From: Phenylobacterium sp.
GTDB taxonomy: Bacteria > Pseudomonadota > Alphaproteobacteria > Caulobacterales > Caulobacteraceae
Direction: 5' to 3'
Length of the DNA stretch: 64,000 nucleotides
NCBI RefSeq assembly: GCF_030651185.1
Contig: NZ_JAUSCJ010000032.1
Coordinates: 62,001-126,000, forward strand
Shown here one piece after another: positions 35,030-45,057 of this stretch. Under the pieces are notes generated by a model. That model had not been told where the DNA came from. It ran no database searches and saw nothing but the letters and a program-made list of their open reading frames with translations. Position 1 is the first letter of the stretch, and the number at the start of each line of letters is the position of its first letter. A program made the translations under genes and the position numbers.

Positions 35030-36035
35030 CGGCGGTCACCTTGCCGCGGAAGATCCAGTAGACCCAGATCGAATAGGCCAGGATCGCCGGCAGGACGAAG
35101 GCGGTCACCCAGAGCATGAAGGCCAGGGCGTTCTCGGCGTTGGCCGCCTGCCGAAAGCTCATCCCGTATGGGACGATGTTGGGGAAGAAGCCGGCGGCGA
35201 GGCCTGCGTAGCCCGACAGGAAGACCAGCAGGGCGCCGGCGAAGGGCCAGCCGTGCGAGCGTCGCATCAGGCCCACGGCGATGATCGCCAGGCCCACAAG
35301 GCCCAGCAGCGGGATCGGCGCGAGCGGCAGGAAGGCGCCGGGTTCGAAATCCCCGCCGGTGAAGCCCCAGCGCACGGCGATCTTCGGATGGATGAGCAGG
35401 GTGGCCAGGCTGACCGCCGCCAGCAGCACGGCGACGAGGGGGCCCGCGATCCAGGCCCAGAGGCGCGCCTTGCCATGCAGCTCGGTCTCAGTGCGCCACA
35501 CCAGCCAGGTGGCGCCCAGCAGGGCGTAGCCGGCGACCAGACCCGCCGCCACGAGAACCGTGTAGGGCGTCAGCCAGTCCAGAGGTCCTCCCGCGAAGGC
35601 GCCATTCTTCAGGGTCACGCCCTGGATGAAGCCGCCCAGGACGAAGCCCTGGGCCACCGCCGCGGTGATCGAGCCGCCGGCGAAGGCCGCGGTCCAGAAG
35701 GCGCGGCCCCGCACCCGGCCGCGAGCCCGGAACTCGAAGGCCACCCCGCGCATCACCAGGCCCAGCAGCATCAGCATGATCGGAGCGTAGAGGGCGGGAA
35801 GGATCACCGCATAGGCCTTGGGGAAGGCCGCGAACAGGCCGCCGCCCCCCAGCACCAGCCAGGTCTCGTTGCCGTCCCAGACCGGCGCGATGCTGTCGAT
35901 CATCACGTCGCGGTCGGCTTCCTTCGCGAAGGGGAAGAGAATGCCGACGCCGAGATCAAAGCCGTCCAGCATCACATAGAGCAGCACCGCCGTGGCGATG
36001 ATGCCGGCCCAGATCAGGGGAAGGTCGAGGCTCAT
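35013..36035 (-). CDS. cydB: Cytochrome bd ubiquinol oxidase subunit II
   Basis: A 340-aa inner-membrane subunit with about eight to nine helices. LPLIWAGIIATAVLLYVMLDGFDLGVGILFPF opens the protein as in CydB, followed by APVWDGNETWLVLGGGGLFAAFPKAYA, the most conserved CydB block. Overlaps cydA by 4 bp (ATGA) and is overlapped by the DUF2474 gene. Works with CydA to reduce oxygen with quinol electrons at low oxygen. Confidence 0.95.
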   Translation of the reverse strand: MSLDLPLIWAGIIATAVLLYVMLDGFDLGVGILFPFAKEADRDVMIDSIAPVWDGNETWLVLGGGGLFAAFPKAYAVILPALYAPIMLMLLGLVMRGVAFEFRARGRVRGRAFWTAAFAGGSITAAVAQGFVLGGFIQGVTLKNGAFAGGPLDWLTPYTVLVAAGLVAGYALLGATWLVWRTETELHGKARLWAWIAGPLVAVLLAAVSLATLLIHPKIAVRWGFTGGDFEPGAFLPLAPIPLLGLVGLAIIAVGLMRRSHGWPFAGALLVFLSGYAGLAAGFFPNIVPYGMSFRQAANAENALAFMLWVTAFVLPAILAYSIWVYWIFRGKVTADAGYH

Positions 36036-37417
36036 CCCGGGTCCTCCGGCATGGCGGCCAGGGCCGAGCCCGGCGCGCGGTCGTCGTCCACCGGCTCATG
36101 TGATCCGGCCACGGGTCCCTCGGCGATCAGGCGCAGGATGTAGAGCACGCCGACGCTGAAGATGATGGCATAGACGATAAGGAAGCCCAGCAGGGAGAGC
36201 GACACCTGGCCCGCCAGCAGGGGCGAGGCGGCGTCGGCGGTGCGCAGGACGCCGTAGATCACCCAGGGCTGTCGGCCGACCTCGGCCACCATCCAGCCGG
36301 CGATCACCGCCACGAAGCCGGCCGGCCCCATGGCGACGGCGGCCATCAGAAAGAGCCGGGATCGCTCCGGCGCCGATCTCCAGCAAAGCCAGGCGCCCCA
36401 GGCGCCCAGGCCGATCATGGCCAGGCCCAGGCCCACCATCAGACGGAAGGCCCAGAACACCACAGCGACGGGCGGGCGGTCTTGGGGTTCGAAGGCCTTC
36501 AGGCCGGTGATCTCCGCCTGGGTGCTGCCGCCCGTAAGCAGGCTGCCCAGCTTGGGGATGGAGATTTCCCAGCGGTTGCCGGCGATGGCCCGGTCGGGCC
36601 AGGCGGCGATGTGGAAAGGTTGTTCCGTGCGGGTGTCCCAGAAGGCCTCGATGGCCGCCAGCTTGGCCGGCTGCAGCCGCTCCACGCTCTTGCCGGAGAT
36701 GTCGCCCACCAGCAGCTGCAGGGGCGCGACGATGGCGAACATGCCGATGGCCATCCGCAGGCTCATCCTCGACTCAGACTCGTCGGCGTCCTTCAGCAGC
36801 CGCCAGGCCGAGGCCGCGCCGATCACCAGGGCGGTGGTGAGGTAGGCCGCGAGCGTCATGTGGGCGAAGCGGGCCGAGAAGCTGGGGGAGAACACCACCT
36901 TGAACCAGTCGACCGCGATCAGGTCGCCGTTTGGCAGGGTGGCGAACCCGGTCGGGTGCTGCATCCAGCTGTTGGCCGAGATGATCCAGAAGGCGGAAAT
37001 CAAGGTGCCGATGGCCACCAGCACCGTGGCGGTGAAGTGCAGGCCGGGACCGACCTTCTTCCAGCCGAACAGCATGATGCCGAGGAAGCTCGCCTCGAGG
37101 AAGAAGGCGGTCAGCACCTCGAAGGCGAACAACGGTCCGATCACCGGAGCCGCGACAGCGGAGAAGACGCTCCAGTTGGCGCCGAGCTCGTAGCTCAGCA
37201 CCACGCCGGTCACGACGCCCATGCCGAAGGAGATGGCGAAGATCTTCAGCCAGAACAGATAGAGGGTCTTGAACACCTCGTTGCGGGTGACCAGCCACAT
37301 CCCCTCCAGGACCGCCAGGTAGCTGGCCAGCCCGATGGTGAAGCTTGGGAAGATGATGTGGAATGCGATCGTGAAGGCGAACTGCAGCCGCGACAGCAAT
37401 AGAGCGTCGACGTCCAT
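36032..37417 (-). CDS. cydA: Cytochrome bd ubiquinol oxidase subunit I (short Q-loop type)
   Basis: A 461-aa haem-bearing subunit. His20 in LQFAFTIAFHIIFPSFTIG is the haem b595 ligand position; the GRQPWVIYGVLRT block is near residue 382. The protein is about 60 residues shorter than E. coli CydA, with no long insertion in the quinol loop, as in the cyanide-insensitive (CioA-like) class. First gene of cydA-cydB-DUF2474. No FNR-type TTGAT-N4-ATCAA box was seen upstream; the region up to bfd instead carries an iron-box-like palindrome. Confidence 0.95.
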   Translation of the reverse strand: MDVDALLLSRLQFAFTIAFHIIFPSFTIGLASYLAVLEGMWLVTRNEVFKTLYLFWLKIFAISFGMGVVTGVVLSYELGANWSVFSAVAAPVIGPLFAFEVLTAFFLEASFLGIMLFGWKKVGPGLHFTATVLVAIGTLISAFWIISANSWMQHPTGFATLPNGDLIAVDWFKVVFSPSFSARFAHMTLAAYLTTALVIGAASAWRLLKDADESESRMSLRMAIGMFAIVAPLQLLVGDISGKSVERLQPAKLAAIEAFWDTRTEQPFHIAAWPDRAIAGNRWEISIPKLGSLLTGGSTQAEITGLKAFEPQDRPPVAVVFWAFRLMVGLGLAMIGLGAWGAWLCWRSAPERSRLFLMAAVAMGPAGFVAVIAGWMVAEVGRQPWVIYGVLRTADAASPLLAGQVSLSLLGFLIVYAIIFSVGVLYILRLIAEGPVAGSHEPVDDDRAPGSALAAMPEDPG

Positions 37418-37558
37418 GGGTGTTCGGACCTTCTCAACCTCCGATCACGCCAGGTCGATCGGGGGGGCACTCTCATCCCACATAACGTGTGAGGCCAAGC
37501 GCAACCTGAGCGACAAAGGGTCGCGGGGACTCTTCTGCGACTCTCTGGCCTATCATTT

Positions 37559-37589
37559 GCAAATGAGTTGCAACGGCGTTCTCATTTGC
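37559..37589. promoter_or_regulatory. Iron-regulator-like operator between cydA and bfd
   Basis: GCAAATGAG and CTCATTTGC form perfect 9-bp arms with a 13-nt centre; the left arm also sits in TTGCAAATGAGTTGCAA, which resembles iron-control boxes (Fur or Irr class) of alphaproteobacteria. It ends 34 bp before the bfd start, the right place to control an iron-storage operon. Which regulator binds is not decided by sequence. Confidence 0.6.
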
Positions 37590-37623
37590 TACATAGGGCG
37601 CTCAGGTCGGAGGCAAGATTCCC

Positions 37624-37809
37624 TTGTACGTCTGCAACTGCAACGGCATCCGCGAGCGCGACGTCCGCGCCGCGATCGACGGCGGCGCCCAGCGTCCCGC
37701 CGAAATCTTCCGCGCCTGCGGGTCCAAGCCCCAGTGCGCGCGGTGCGTCTGTGACATGAAGAAGATGGTTGAGGAGCAGGGCGAAGCCCTGCGCTACGCG
37801 GCCGAATAG
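37624..37809 (+). CDS. bfd: Bacterioferritin-associated ferredoxin
   Basis: A 61-aa [2Fe-2S] protein: MYVCNCNGIRERDVRAAI holds the first Cys pair (C-N-C) and GSKPQCARCVCDMKK the second (C-x2-C), in the Bfd/fer2_BFD spacing. It delivers electrons to bacterioferritin to release iron. The start codon is TTG at 37624, with GGAGG 9 nt before; no ATG is possible. It precedes bfr by 112 bp and follows the iron-box-like palindrome. Confidence 0.9.
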   Translation: MYVCNCNGIRERDVRAAIDGGAQRPAEIFRACGSKPQCARCVCDMKKMVEEQGEALRYAAE

Positions 37810-37921
37810 ACCGCCTTCAGCCCTGCGACTGCGAGGCTGAATCACTAGCAAACATAGGCTTTGACAGCTTCCCCCCGGGGCGTGAGGTTGCCCGCCTGAA
37901 CGGCCAAGGACGGAGGCTCAC

Positions 37922-38413
37922 ATGCAGGGCGACAAGGCGATCATCCAACTGCTCAACGCGGTCCTGACCAATGAGCTGACGGCGGTGAACCAGTACTTCC
38001 TGCACGCGCGGATGTACCAGAACTGGGGTCTCGCGAAGCTGGGCGCGATCACCTACGAAGAATCGATCGGCGAGATGAAGCACGCCGACAAGCTCATCAA
38101 GCGCATCCTGTTCCTGGACGGCCTGCCCAACCTGCAGGACCTGCACAAGCTTCGGATCGGCGAGACCGTGCCGGAATGCATGACGTCGGACCTCGCCGTC
38201 GAGGTGGGCGGCCGCGCCGACCAGATCCGCGGCATCAAGCTGTGCGAGGAGTCCGCCGACTACGTCACCCGCCAGATCCTGCGCGAAATCCTCACCGACA
38301 CCGAGGAGCACATCGACTTCCTGGAGACCCAGCTCAGCCTGGTGCGCCAGCTGGGCGAGCAGAACTACCTGCAGAGCGCCATGGGCGACCTCTCCGGAGG
38401 CGAAGGCCACTAG
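37922..38413 (+). CDS. bfr: Bacterioferritin
   Basis: A 163-aa ferritin-like iron store. Ferroxidase ligands are visible: Glu18 (LTNELTAVNQ), Glu51 and His54 (GEMKHADK), and C-terminal TDTEEHIDFLE (Glu and His). Met52, the haem ligand between subunits, is present. It forms a 24-mer in this family. Encoded after bfd and followed by a strong hairpin. Confidence 0.95.
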   Translation: MQGDKAIIQLLNAVLTNELTAVNQYFLHARMYQNWGLAKLGAITYEESIGEMKHADKLIKRILFLDGLPNLQDLHKLRIGETVPECMTSDLAVEVGGRADQIRGIKLCEESADYVTRQILREILTDTEEHIDFLETQLSLVRQLGEQNYLQSAMGDLSGGEGH

Positions 38414-38462
38414 ACCCTTTCCGGATCAGGTTGAAACAACCTGATCGGATGAAAAGGGTCTA
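38412..38462 (+). terminator. Long hairpin after bfr
   Basis: AGACCCTTT / AAAGGGTCT outer arms and GATCAGGTTG / CAACCTGATC inner arms with an AAA loop form a 51-bp structure starting in the stop codon. Only TATCTGC follows, so it may act as a terminator or 3'-end stabiliser. Confidence 0.65.
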
Positions 38463-38474
38463 TCTGCTTGAATC

Positions 38475-38526
38475 TAGAGCATGTCCGGGCGGCGAACCGG
38501 TTCCCACTTGCGCCTGACATGCTCTA
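38475..38526. repeat. Palindromic intergenic element with GAGCATGTC ends
   Basis: TAGAGCATGTC (38475-38485) and GACATGCTCTA (38516-38526) are perfect 11-bp arms around a GAACCGGTTC-containing centre. Elements with these ends and an ACCGGTT core are, from general knowledge, common intergenic repeats in alphaproteobacteria. Only one copy is seen here. Confidence 0.7.
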
Positions 38527-38606
38527 AGTCGGCCGATCCGGCGCGCGGTGGTCGACACCCGATGATTTGAAGCTAGGCTCGCCTCGAAGCTTCGGGGGAG
38601 GGCGGC

Positions 38607-40247
38607 ATGGCTCAGGAAAAGCGCGCGGGCGGCAACGGCATGGTGATCGCCGGGGCCTCGGTGGGCACGGTGTTCGAGTGGTACGACTTCTACCTCTACG
38701 GCTCCCTGGCCGGCTTCATCACCCAGCACTTCTTCTCGGGCGTCAACGAGACCACCGGCTACATCTTCGCCCTGCTGGCCTTCGCCGCGGGCTTCGCGGT
38801 TCGGCCCTTCGGCGCTCTGGTGTTTGGCCGCCTGGGGGATCTGTGGGGCCGCAAGAACACCTTCCTCGTCACCATGCTGCTGATGGGGCTGTCGACCTTC
38901 GCCGTCGGCCTGCTGCCTGGCTACGACCAGATCGGCCTGGCCGCCCCGGTGGCCCTGATCGTCATGCGCCTGATCCAGGGCCTGGCCCTGGGCGGTGAGT
39001 ACGGCGGAGCCGCCACCTATGTCGCCGAGCATGCTCCCCCGGGGAAGCGCGGCCTCTACACCAGCTGGATCCAGACCACCGCGACGCTGGGCCTGTTCCT
39101 CAGCCTGATCGTCATCCTGATGGTCCGCACCCTCTTGGGGGAGGAGGTCTTCAAGGCCTGGGCCTGGCGTATCCCCTTCCTGGTCTCGGCCCTGCTGCTG
39201 GCGGTCTCACTGTGGATCCGCCTGAAACTCAACGAGAGCCCGGTCTTCCAGAAGATGATCGACGAGGGGACCACCTCGAAGAAGCCGCTCACCGAGGCCT
39301 TCGGCGAGCGGAAGAACCTGAAGCTGGTCTTCCTGGCGCTGGCGGGGCTGACCGCCGGCCAGGCCGTGGTCTGGTACACCGGCCAGTTCTACGCCCTGTT
39401 CTTCCTGGAGAAGATGCTGAAGGTCGATGGGGCGCTGGCCAACACCCTGGTGGCCTTCGCCCTGATCCTGGGGGTGCCGTTCTTCGTGGTGTTCGGCTGG
39501 CTGTCGGACAAGATCGGCCGCAAGCCGATCATCATGCTGGGCTGCGTCCTGGCGGTGCTGACCTATTTCCCGATCTTCAAGGCGCTCACCGCCGCCGCCA
39601 ACCCGGCGCTGGCCGCCGCCACCGCGACCAGTCCGGTGACCGTAATCGCCGACCCCGCCGACTGCGCCTTCCAGTTCGACCCGGTCGGCAGGACCGCCTT
39701 CACCTCGTCCTGCGACGTGGCCAAGGGCGCCCTGGCGACCGCCGGCGTCTCCTATACCAACCAGGCCGCGCCGGCCGGCACGCTCGCCGTCGTGAAGATC
39801 GGGGCGGTCGAGGTGGCGGGCATGGACGGGACAGCGCTGCCCAAGGCCGAATTCGCCGCGGCCAAGACCGCCTGGACCAAGGCGCTGGGCGCCGAGCTCG
39901 CCCGGGCCGGCTACCCCGCCAAAGCCGACTCAGCCCAGGTCCACAAGCCCGCCGTGGTGGGGCTGCTGTTCCTGCTGATGTTCTACGTGACCATGGTCTA
40001 CGGGCCCATCGCCGCGGCCCTGGTGGAGATGTTCCCGGCGCGGATCCGCTACACCTCCATGTCCCTGCCCTATCACATCGGCAACGGCTGGTTCGGCGGC
40101 TTCCTGCCCACCACCGCCTTCGCCATGGTCGCCGCCACGGGCAACATCTACTACGGCCTCTGGTATCCCATTGTCATCGCCGCGGTCACGGTCGTGGTGG
40201 GCGTGTTCTTCGTGACGGAGATGCGGGGCGCCAATATCGACGAGTGA
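38607..40247 (+). CDS. MFS transporter, metabolite:H+ symporter (MHS) type with inserted domain
   Basis: A 546-aa inner-membrane carrier, about 110 aa longer than typical MHS proteins. GTVFEWYDFYLYG, RPFGALVFGRLGDLWGRKN and LIQGLALGGEYGGAATYVAEHAP are the classic MHS blocks (ProP/KgtP/ShiA group). Between about residues 325 and 445, in the C-terminal half between membrane segments, lies a soluble Ala/Thr-rich stretch with two cysteines (about 353 and 369). The barrel resumes at HKPAVVGLLFLLMFY and ends normally. Substrate unknown (organic acids or betaines are typical). Confidence 0.87.
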   Translation: MAQEKRAGGNGMVIAGASVGTVFEWYDFYLYGSLAGFITQHFFSGVNETTGYIFALLAFAAGFAVRPFGALVFGRLGDLWGRKNTFLVTMLLMGLSTFAVGLLPGYDQIGLAAPVALIVMRLIQGLALGGEYGGAATYVAEHAPPGKRGLYTSWIQTTATLGLFLSLIVILMVRTLLGEEVFKAWAWRIPFLVSALLLAVSLWIRLKLNESPVFQKMIDEGTTSKKPLTEAFGERKNLKLVFLALAGLTAGQAVVWYTGQFYALFFLEKMLKVDGALANTLVAFALILGVPFFVVFGWLSDKIGRKPIIMLGCVLAVLTYFPIFKALTAAANPALAAATATSPVTVIADPADCAFQFDPVGRTAFTSSCDVAKGALATAGVSYTNQAAPAGTLAVVKIGAVEVAGMDGTALPKAEFAAAKTAWTKALGAELARAGYPAKADSAQVHKPAVVGLLFLLMFYVTMVYGPIAAALVEMFPARIRYTSMSLPYHIGNGWFGGFLPTTAFAMVAATGNIYYGLWYPIVIAAVTVVVGVFFVTEMRGANIDE

Positions 40248-40251
40248 AAAC

Positions 40252-40287
40252 AAAAAGGCCGCCGCCCTTGCGAGCGGCGGCCTTTGT
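40252..40287. terminator. Bidirectional terminator between MFS gene and fba
   Basis: A-rich tract, AAAGGCCGCCGC, 8-nt loop, GCGGCGGCCTTT: a perfect 12-bp stem (40254-40285) serving the convergent genes ending at 40247 and 40311. Confidence 0.88.
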
Positions 40288-40310
40288 CGTCGTGACGACT
40301 GAAGTCCGAA

Positions 40311-41396
40311 CTATTCCGCCGCCTGGCGGGTGACGCCGATCTTCGGCGCCAGGTCGCCCGAGGCGTAGCGCTTGGCCATGTCCGAGAGCGGGATCGCCTT
40401 GATGCTGGAGGCGTGGCCGGCCGTGCCGAACTCCTCGAAGCGCTGGATGCAGACCTTGCGCATGGCTTCCTTGGCGGGCTTCAGGTAGCTGCGCGGGTCG
40501 AACTCACCGGGCTTCTCGACGAACACCTTGCGGATCGCCGCGGTGATGGCCATCCGGTTGTCGGTGTCGATGTTGATCTTGCGCACGCCATGCTTGATGC
40601 CGCGCTGGATCTCTTCGACCGGCACGCCCCAGGTCTGGGGCATCTCGCCGCCGTACTGGTTGATGAGGTCCTGCAGGTCCTGCGGCACCGACGAGGAGCC
40701 GTGCATCACCAGGTGGGTGTTGGGCAGGCGGCGGTGGATTTCCTCGATCACCCCCATGGCCAGGACGTCGCCGTCCGGCTTGCGGGTGAACTTGTAGGCG
40801 CCGTGGCTGGTGCCCATGGCGATGGCCAGCGCATCGACCTCGGTGGCCTTCACGAAGGCGACGGCCTGGTCGGGATCGGTCAGCAGCTGGTCGTGGCCAA
40901 GCTTGCCCTCGAAGCCGTGGCCGTCTTCCTTCTCGCCCATGCCGGTCTCAAGGCTGCCCAGCACGCCAAGCTCGCCCTCCACCGAGGCGCCGACCCAGTG
41001 GGCCATGTCCACCACATTGCGGGTGACCTTGACGTTGTAGTCGTAGTCGGCCGGCGACTTGCCGTCGGCCATCAGCGAGCCGTCCATCATCACCGAGGTG
41101 AAGCCGTACTGGATCGCCGTGGCGCAGGTGGCCTCGTTGTTCCCATGGTCCTGGTGCATGCAGATCGGGATGTGCGGGTACATCTCGGCCATGGCGTCGA
41201 TCAGGTGCTTGAGCACGATGTCGTTGGCATAGGACCGGGCGCCGCGCGAGGCCTGCATGATCACCGGCGAGTCGGTGGCCTCAGCGGCCTCCATGATCGC
41301 CAGCGCCTGTTCCATGTTGTTGATGTTGAACGCCGGCACGCCGTAGCCTTGCTCGGCGGCGTGATCCAGAAGTTGTCTCAGTGTGACCCGGGCCAT
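40311..41396 (-). CDS. fba: Fructose-bisphosphate aldolase, class II
   Basis: Zn-dependent aldol cleavage or condensation of fructose-1,6-bisphosphate; 361 aa, class IIB-like in length. CMHQDHGNN (metal His), [14 protein letters not shown] (Glu), TSHGAYKF and [11 protein letters not shown] (metal His) and [10 protein letters not shown] are visible. Follows pgk (30-bp gap), third of gap-pgk-fba on the minus strand. Confidence 0.95.
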   Translation of the reverse strand: MARVTLRQLLDHAAEQGYGVPAFNINNMEQALAIMEAAEATDSPVIMQASRGARSYANDIVLKHLIDAMAEMYPHIPICMHQDHGNNEATCATAIQYGFTSVMMDGSLMADGKSPADYDYNVKVTRNVVDMAHWVGASVEGELGVLGSLETGMGEKEDGHGFEGKLGHDQLLTDPDQAVAFVKATEVDALAIAMGTSHGAYKFTRKPDGDVLAMGVIEEIHRRLPNTHLVMHGSSSVPQDLQDLINQYGGEMPQTWGVPVEEIQRGIKHGVRKINIDTDNRMAITAAIRKVFVEKPGEFDPRSYLKPAKEAMRKVCIQRFEEFGTAGHASSIKAIPLSDMAKRYASGDLAPKIGVTRQAAE

Positions 41397-41426
41397 GTGT
41401 CCCCGTGCTCCATCAAAATCGTTAGT

Positions 41427-42617
41427 TTAGTTGGCTAGAGCCGCCACGCCGGGCAGTTCCTTGCCTTCCATCCATTCAAGAAACGCGCCGCCCGCGGTGG
41501 AGACAAAAGTAAAGTCATCCGCGCAGCCAGCTGCATTCAGAGCCGCCACAGTATCACCGCCGCCGGCCACGGCCACCAGATTGCCGGCCTTGGCCAGCTT
41601 GGCGGCATATCGGGCCGCCGCCATGGTGCCCTTGTCGAAGGGCGGCATCTCGAACACCCCCAGGGGCCCGTTCCAGATCAGGGTCTTGGAGTTCTCCATG
41701 GCCCGGCACAGCCGCTCAACGGTTTCAGGGCCGGCGTCCAGGATGCGCTCGTGTTCGTCCACCTCGCCCAGGCCCCGCACGCGGGCCGCGGCCCCCGGAG
41801 ACATGGTCTCGGCCACCACGATATCCAGCGGCAGGAAGAGTTTGCAGTTGTTCTGTCCGGCCAGGCGGATGATGTCGCGCGCGGTCTCGGCCAGGTCCTT
41901 CTCGCAGTAGGAGGCGCCGACGTCGTGGCCCTGGGCGTAGAGGAAGGTGTTGGCCATGCCGCCGCCGATGGCCAGCTTGTCCAGACGGGTCACCAGGTTG
42001 CTCAGCAGGTCGAGCTTGCTGGAGACCTTGGAGCCGCCGACGATGCCCATCACCGGCCGTTCCGGATTGCCCAGGGCCTTGTCCAGGGCGGTCAGCTCCA
42101 GACGCATCTGCTCGCCCGCATAGGCCGGCAGCAGGTGGGCTAGGCCCTCGGTGGAGGCGTGCGCCCGGTGGGCGGCGGAGAAGGCGTCGTTCACATAGAG
42201 GTCGCCGTTGGCGGCCAGGGCCTTGGCGAACTCGAGGTCGTTCTTCTCCTCGCCCGGATGGAACCGGACGTTTTCGAGAAGCAGGACGTCGCCGTCCTTC
42301 AGGGCCGCGATGGCCGAGGCCGCCGCCGGGCCCACGCAGTCGGGGCCGAAGGCGACGGGCGCCCCCAGCACCTTGGACAGGGCCGGGGCGATGGGCTCCA
42401 GGCTCATGGCCGGAACCACCTTGCCCTTGGGCCGGTCAAAGTGGGCCAGCAGGATCACCTTGGCCCCGCCGGCGCGCAGCTTGGCGATGGTCGGCAACGC
42501 CGCGCGCAGGCGGGTGTCGTCCGACACCGCGCCGTCGTGCATCGGCACGTTGAAGTCGACACGGACCAGGGCGCGTCGGCCCTTCAGGTCGGCGTCGTCG
42601 AGGGTCCGGAATGCCAC
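41427..42617 (-). CDS. pgk: Phosphoglycerate kinase
   Basis: Transfers phosphate between 1,3-bisphosphoglycerate and ADP; 396 aa. [36 protein letters not shown] (hinge), and GGGDTVAAL near the C-terminus (nucleotide site) are all present. 10 bp after gap, so co-transcribed. Confidence 0.96.
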   Translation of the reverse strand: MAFRTLDDADLKGRRALVRVDFNVPMHDGAVSDDTRLRAALPTIAKLRAGGAKVILLAHFDRPKGKVVPAMSLEPIAPALSKVLGAPVAFGPDCVGPAAASAIAALKDGDVLLLENVRFHPGEEKNDLEFAKALAANGDLYVNDAFSAAHRAHASTEGLAHLLPAYAGEQMRLELTALDKALGNPERPVMGIVGGSKVSSKLDLLSNLVTRLDKLAIGGGMANTFLYAQGHDVGASYCEKDLAETARDIIRLAGQNNCKLFLPLDIVVAETMSPGAAARVRGLGEVDEHERILDAGPETVERLCRAMENSKTLIWNGPLGVFEMPPFDKGTMAAARYAAKLAKAGNLVAVAGGGDTVAALNAAGCADDFTFVSTAGGAFLEWMEGKELPGVAALAN

Positions 42618-42627
42618 GGTCTGACCC

Positions 42628-43635
42628 CTAGATCAGTTTCGCCATGGCGAGCGCGGTGTCGCTCATGCGGGTCGAGAAGCCCCACTCGTTGTCGTACCAG
42701 GAGAGCACGCGGCAGAGGCTGCCATCGACGATCTGGGTCTGGGGCAGGGCCACCGTCGACGAGGCCGGGGCGTGGTTGAAGTCGATGGAGACCAGCGGAT
42801 CCTTGGTCACCGCCAGCACGCCCTTCAGGGCGCCATTGGCGGCGGCTTCGAAAGCGGCGTTGATGGCCTCGACCGTGGTGGTCCGGGTGGGCACGAAGGA
42901 CAGATCGACCACCGAGACGTTCGGGGTCGGCACGCGGATGGACGAACCGTCCAGCTTGCCCTTCAGGGCCGGGATCACCAGGCCCAGCGCCTTGGCGGCG
43001 CCGGTGGAGGTGGGGATCATCGACATGGCCGCGGCGCGCGCGCGGTACAGGTCGGAGTGCATCGTATCCAGGGTCGGCTGGTCGCCGGTGTAGGAGTGGA
43101 TCGTGGTCATGTAGCCACGCTCGATGCCGCAGAGCTCCTGCAGCACATGGGCGACCGGCGCCAGGCAGTTGGTGGTGCACGACGCGTTGGAGACCACCAG
43201 GTCGGCGGCGGTCAGGGTGTCGTGGTTCACGCCATAGACGATGGTCTTGTCGGCGTCGGTGCAGGGCGCCGAGACCAGCACGCGCTTGGCGCCGGCGGTC
43301 AGGTGGGCCTGGGCCTTTTCCTTGGTCGTGAAGATGCCGGTGCACTCGAACGCGATGTCGACGTTCAGCGCGGCGTGCGGCAGGTCCTTGGGATCACGGA
43401 TCGCCGTGACCTTGATCTTGCCGCGGCCCAGATCGATCCAGTCCTCACCGGTGGTCACCACGCCAGGGAACCGGCCATGCACGCTGTCGTAGCGCAGCAG
43501 GTGGGCGTTGGTCTCCACGGGACCCAGGTCATTGATCGCCACGACCTCGATGTCCGTGCGGCCATGTTCGACGATCGAGCGCAGGATGTTCCTGCCGATG
43601 CGGCCGAACCCATTGATGGCGACGCGGACGGTCAT
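42628..43635 (-). CDS. gap: Glyceraldehyde-3-phosphate dehydrogenase, type I
   Basis: NAD(P)-dependent glycolytic/gluconeogenic enzyme, 335 aa. Rossmann start [14 protein letters not shown], active-site Cys in [13 protein letters not shown] (about 154), and [10 protein letters not shown]. Ends [22 protein letters not shown]. First of gap-pgk-fba; 194-bp gap to purT upstream should hold the promoter. Confidence 0.96.
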   Translation of the reverse strand: MTVRVAINGFGRIGRNILRSIVEHGRTDIEVVAINDLGPVETNAHLLRYDSVHGRFPGVVTTGEDWIDLGRGKIKVTAIRDPKDLPHAALNVDIAFECTGIFTTKEKAQAHLTAGAKRVLVSAPCTDADKTIVYGVNHDTLTAADLVVSNASCTTNCLAPVAHVLQELCGIERGYMTTIHSYTGDQPTLDTMHSDLYRARAAAMSMIPTSTGAAKALGLVIPALKGKLDGSSIRVPTPNVSVVDLSFVPTRTTTVEAINAAFEAAANGALKGVLAVTKDPLVSIDFNHAPASSTVALPQTQIVDGSLCRVLSWYDNEWGFSTRMSDTALAMAKLI

Positions 43636-43829
43636 GGAGATCTCCTCTAGAGCTGTGCTTCTACTTGGATTTGCGGGCGGTTTTTCGGTCTGGAGGGCGC
43701 TAAGTCAACCCCTGGACCGATCAAGTCTTCACGCAAAGTGTGTCGACCGGCCGATTCCGCAACGTCACTGTGGGATCGTCGGCGCAAAGCCGAGCTATAC
43801 GCCCGAATAATATGACTTAAGGCCGGGGT

Positions 43830-45029
43830 TCAGCCCAGGACCACCGACACCCGGTCAGCGGCCAGCTTGGCGTTGGCGCGCGCCAGGTCGGTGTCGGCGG
43901 CCCGCGCCAGGGCCACCCCCATGCGCCGGCGCTCGAAGGCCTCAGGTTTGCCGAACAGACGCAGGTCCGCGCCGGGGATTTCCAGCGCATGGGCGACGCC
44001 CTCGAAGGCCACGCCCTTGGCCTCGACCCCGCCATAGATCACCGCGCTGGCGCCCGGCTCGCGCAAGGTGACATCGACGGGCAGGCCCAGAATGGCCCGG
44101 GCGTGCAGGGCGAACTCGCTCAGGACCTGGGTCGCGAGCGTCACCAGGCCCGTGTCGTGTGGCCGGGGGCTGACCTCTGAGAACCACACCTCGTCGCCCT
44201 TAACGAACAGCTCGACCCCGAACAGGCCCAGCCCGCCCAGCGAGCCGGTGACGGTGGCGGCGATGTCGCGGGCGCGCTCAAGGGCGGCGGGACTCATGGC
44301 CTGGGGCTGCCAGCTTTCCACATAGTCGCCCTTCACCTGCCGGTGGCCGATGGGGGCGCAAAAGGCGGTCTCGACGGTCCCCTCGGGGGCCCGATAGCGC
44401 ACGGTCAGCTGGGTGATCTCGAAGTCGAAATCCACCCGGCCCTCGACGATCACCCGGGGCTGTTCCACCCGGCCGCCTTCCAGGGCGTATTTCCACGCGG
44501 CGGGAATCTGGTCGGCGCGCTCGACATAGGACTGGCCCTTGCCCGACGAACTCATCACCGGCTTCACGAAGCAGGGGAAGCCAGTCACCCCCTCGGCGCC
44601 GGCCGCCAGCTCGGCCTCCGTCGAGGCGAAGGCGTAGGCGCTGGTGGGCAGGCCAAGCTCCTCGGCGGCCAGCCGGCGGATGCCCTCGCGGTTCATGGTC
44701 AGCTGGGCGGCCCGCGCGGTGGGAATGACGGTGGCCAGGCCCTCAGCCTCGATCCGCACCAGCTCGTCGGTGGCGATGGCCTCGATCTCCGGCACGATCA
44801 GGTGCGGACGCTCCAACTCGACGAGCGCGCGCAGGGCGGCCGCATCGGTCATGGCGATAACGTGGCTGCGGTGCGCGACCTGCATGGCCGGGGCGTCGGC
44901 GTAGCGATCCACCCCGATCACCTCGCAGCCCAGCCGCTGCAGCTCGATCGCCACCTCCTTGCCCAGCTCCCCGCAGCCGAGCAGCATCACCTTGACGGCG
45001 GAGGGCGAGAGCGGCGTGCCAAGGCGCAT
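43830..45029 (-). CDS. purT: Formate-dependent phosphoribosylglycinamide formyltransferase
   Basis: Uses formate and ATP to formylate GAR in purine synthesis. The 399-aa ATP-grasp protein shows [19 protein letters not shown] (pre-grasp Rossmann), [16 protein letters not shown] (ATP loop), [13 protein letters not shown], and [14 protein letters not shown] (metal Glu and phosphate contact). Length is as expected for PurT. It lies between tkt and gap on the same strand but with gaps of 194 and 195 bp, so it is likely a separate transcript; a 115-bp repeat occupies the upstream gap. Confidence 0.95.
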   Translation of the reverse strand: MRLGTPLSPSAVKVMLLGCGELGKEVAIELQRLGCEVIGVDRYADAPAMQVAHRSHVIAMTDAAALRALVELERPHLIVPEIEAIATDELVRIEAEGLATVIPTARAAQLTMNREGIRRLAAEELGLPTSAYAFASTEAELAAGAEGVTGFPCFVKPVMSSSGKGQSYVERADQIPAAWKYALEGGRVEQPRVIVEGRVDFDFEITQLTVRYRAPEGTVETAFCAPIGHRQVKGDYVESWQPQAMSPAALERARDIAATVTGSLGGLGLFGVELFVKGDEVWFSEVSPRPHDTGLVTLATQVLSEFALHARAILGLPVDVTLREPGASAVIYGGVEAKGVAFEGVAHALEIPGADLRLFGKPEAFERRRMGVALARAADTDLARANAKLAADRVSVVLG

Positions 45030-45057
45030 GGGAGGGGCTCCTGTTGAACGGAAGAAA

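Noticed and set aside
37418..37623. FNR/FixK box controlling cydAB
   Set aside because: No TTGAT-N4-ATCAA palindrome was found; the only strong symmetric site is the iron-box-like one.
37817..37840. Terminator between bfd and bfr (TCAGCC/GGCTGA)
   Set aside because: Six-base stem with a 12-nt loop and no T-run; too weak to call.
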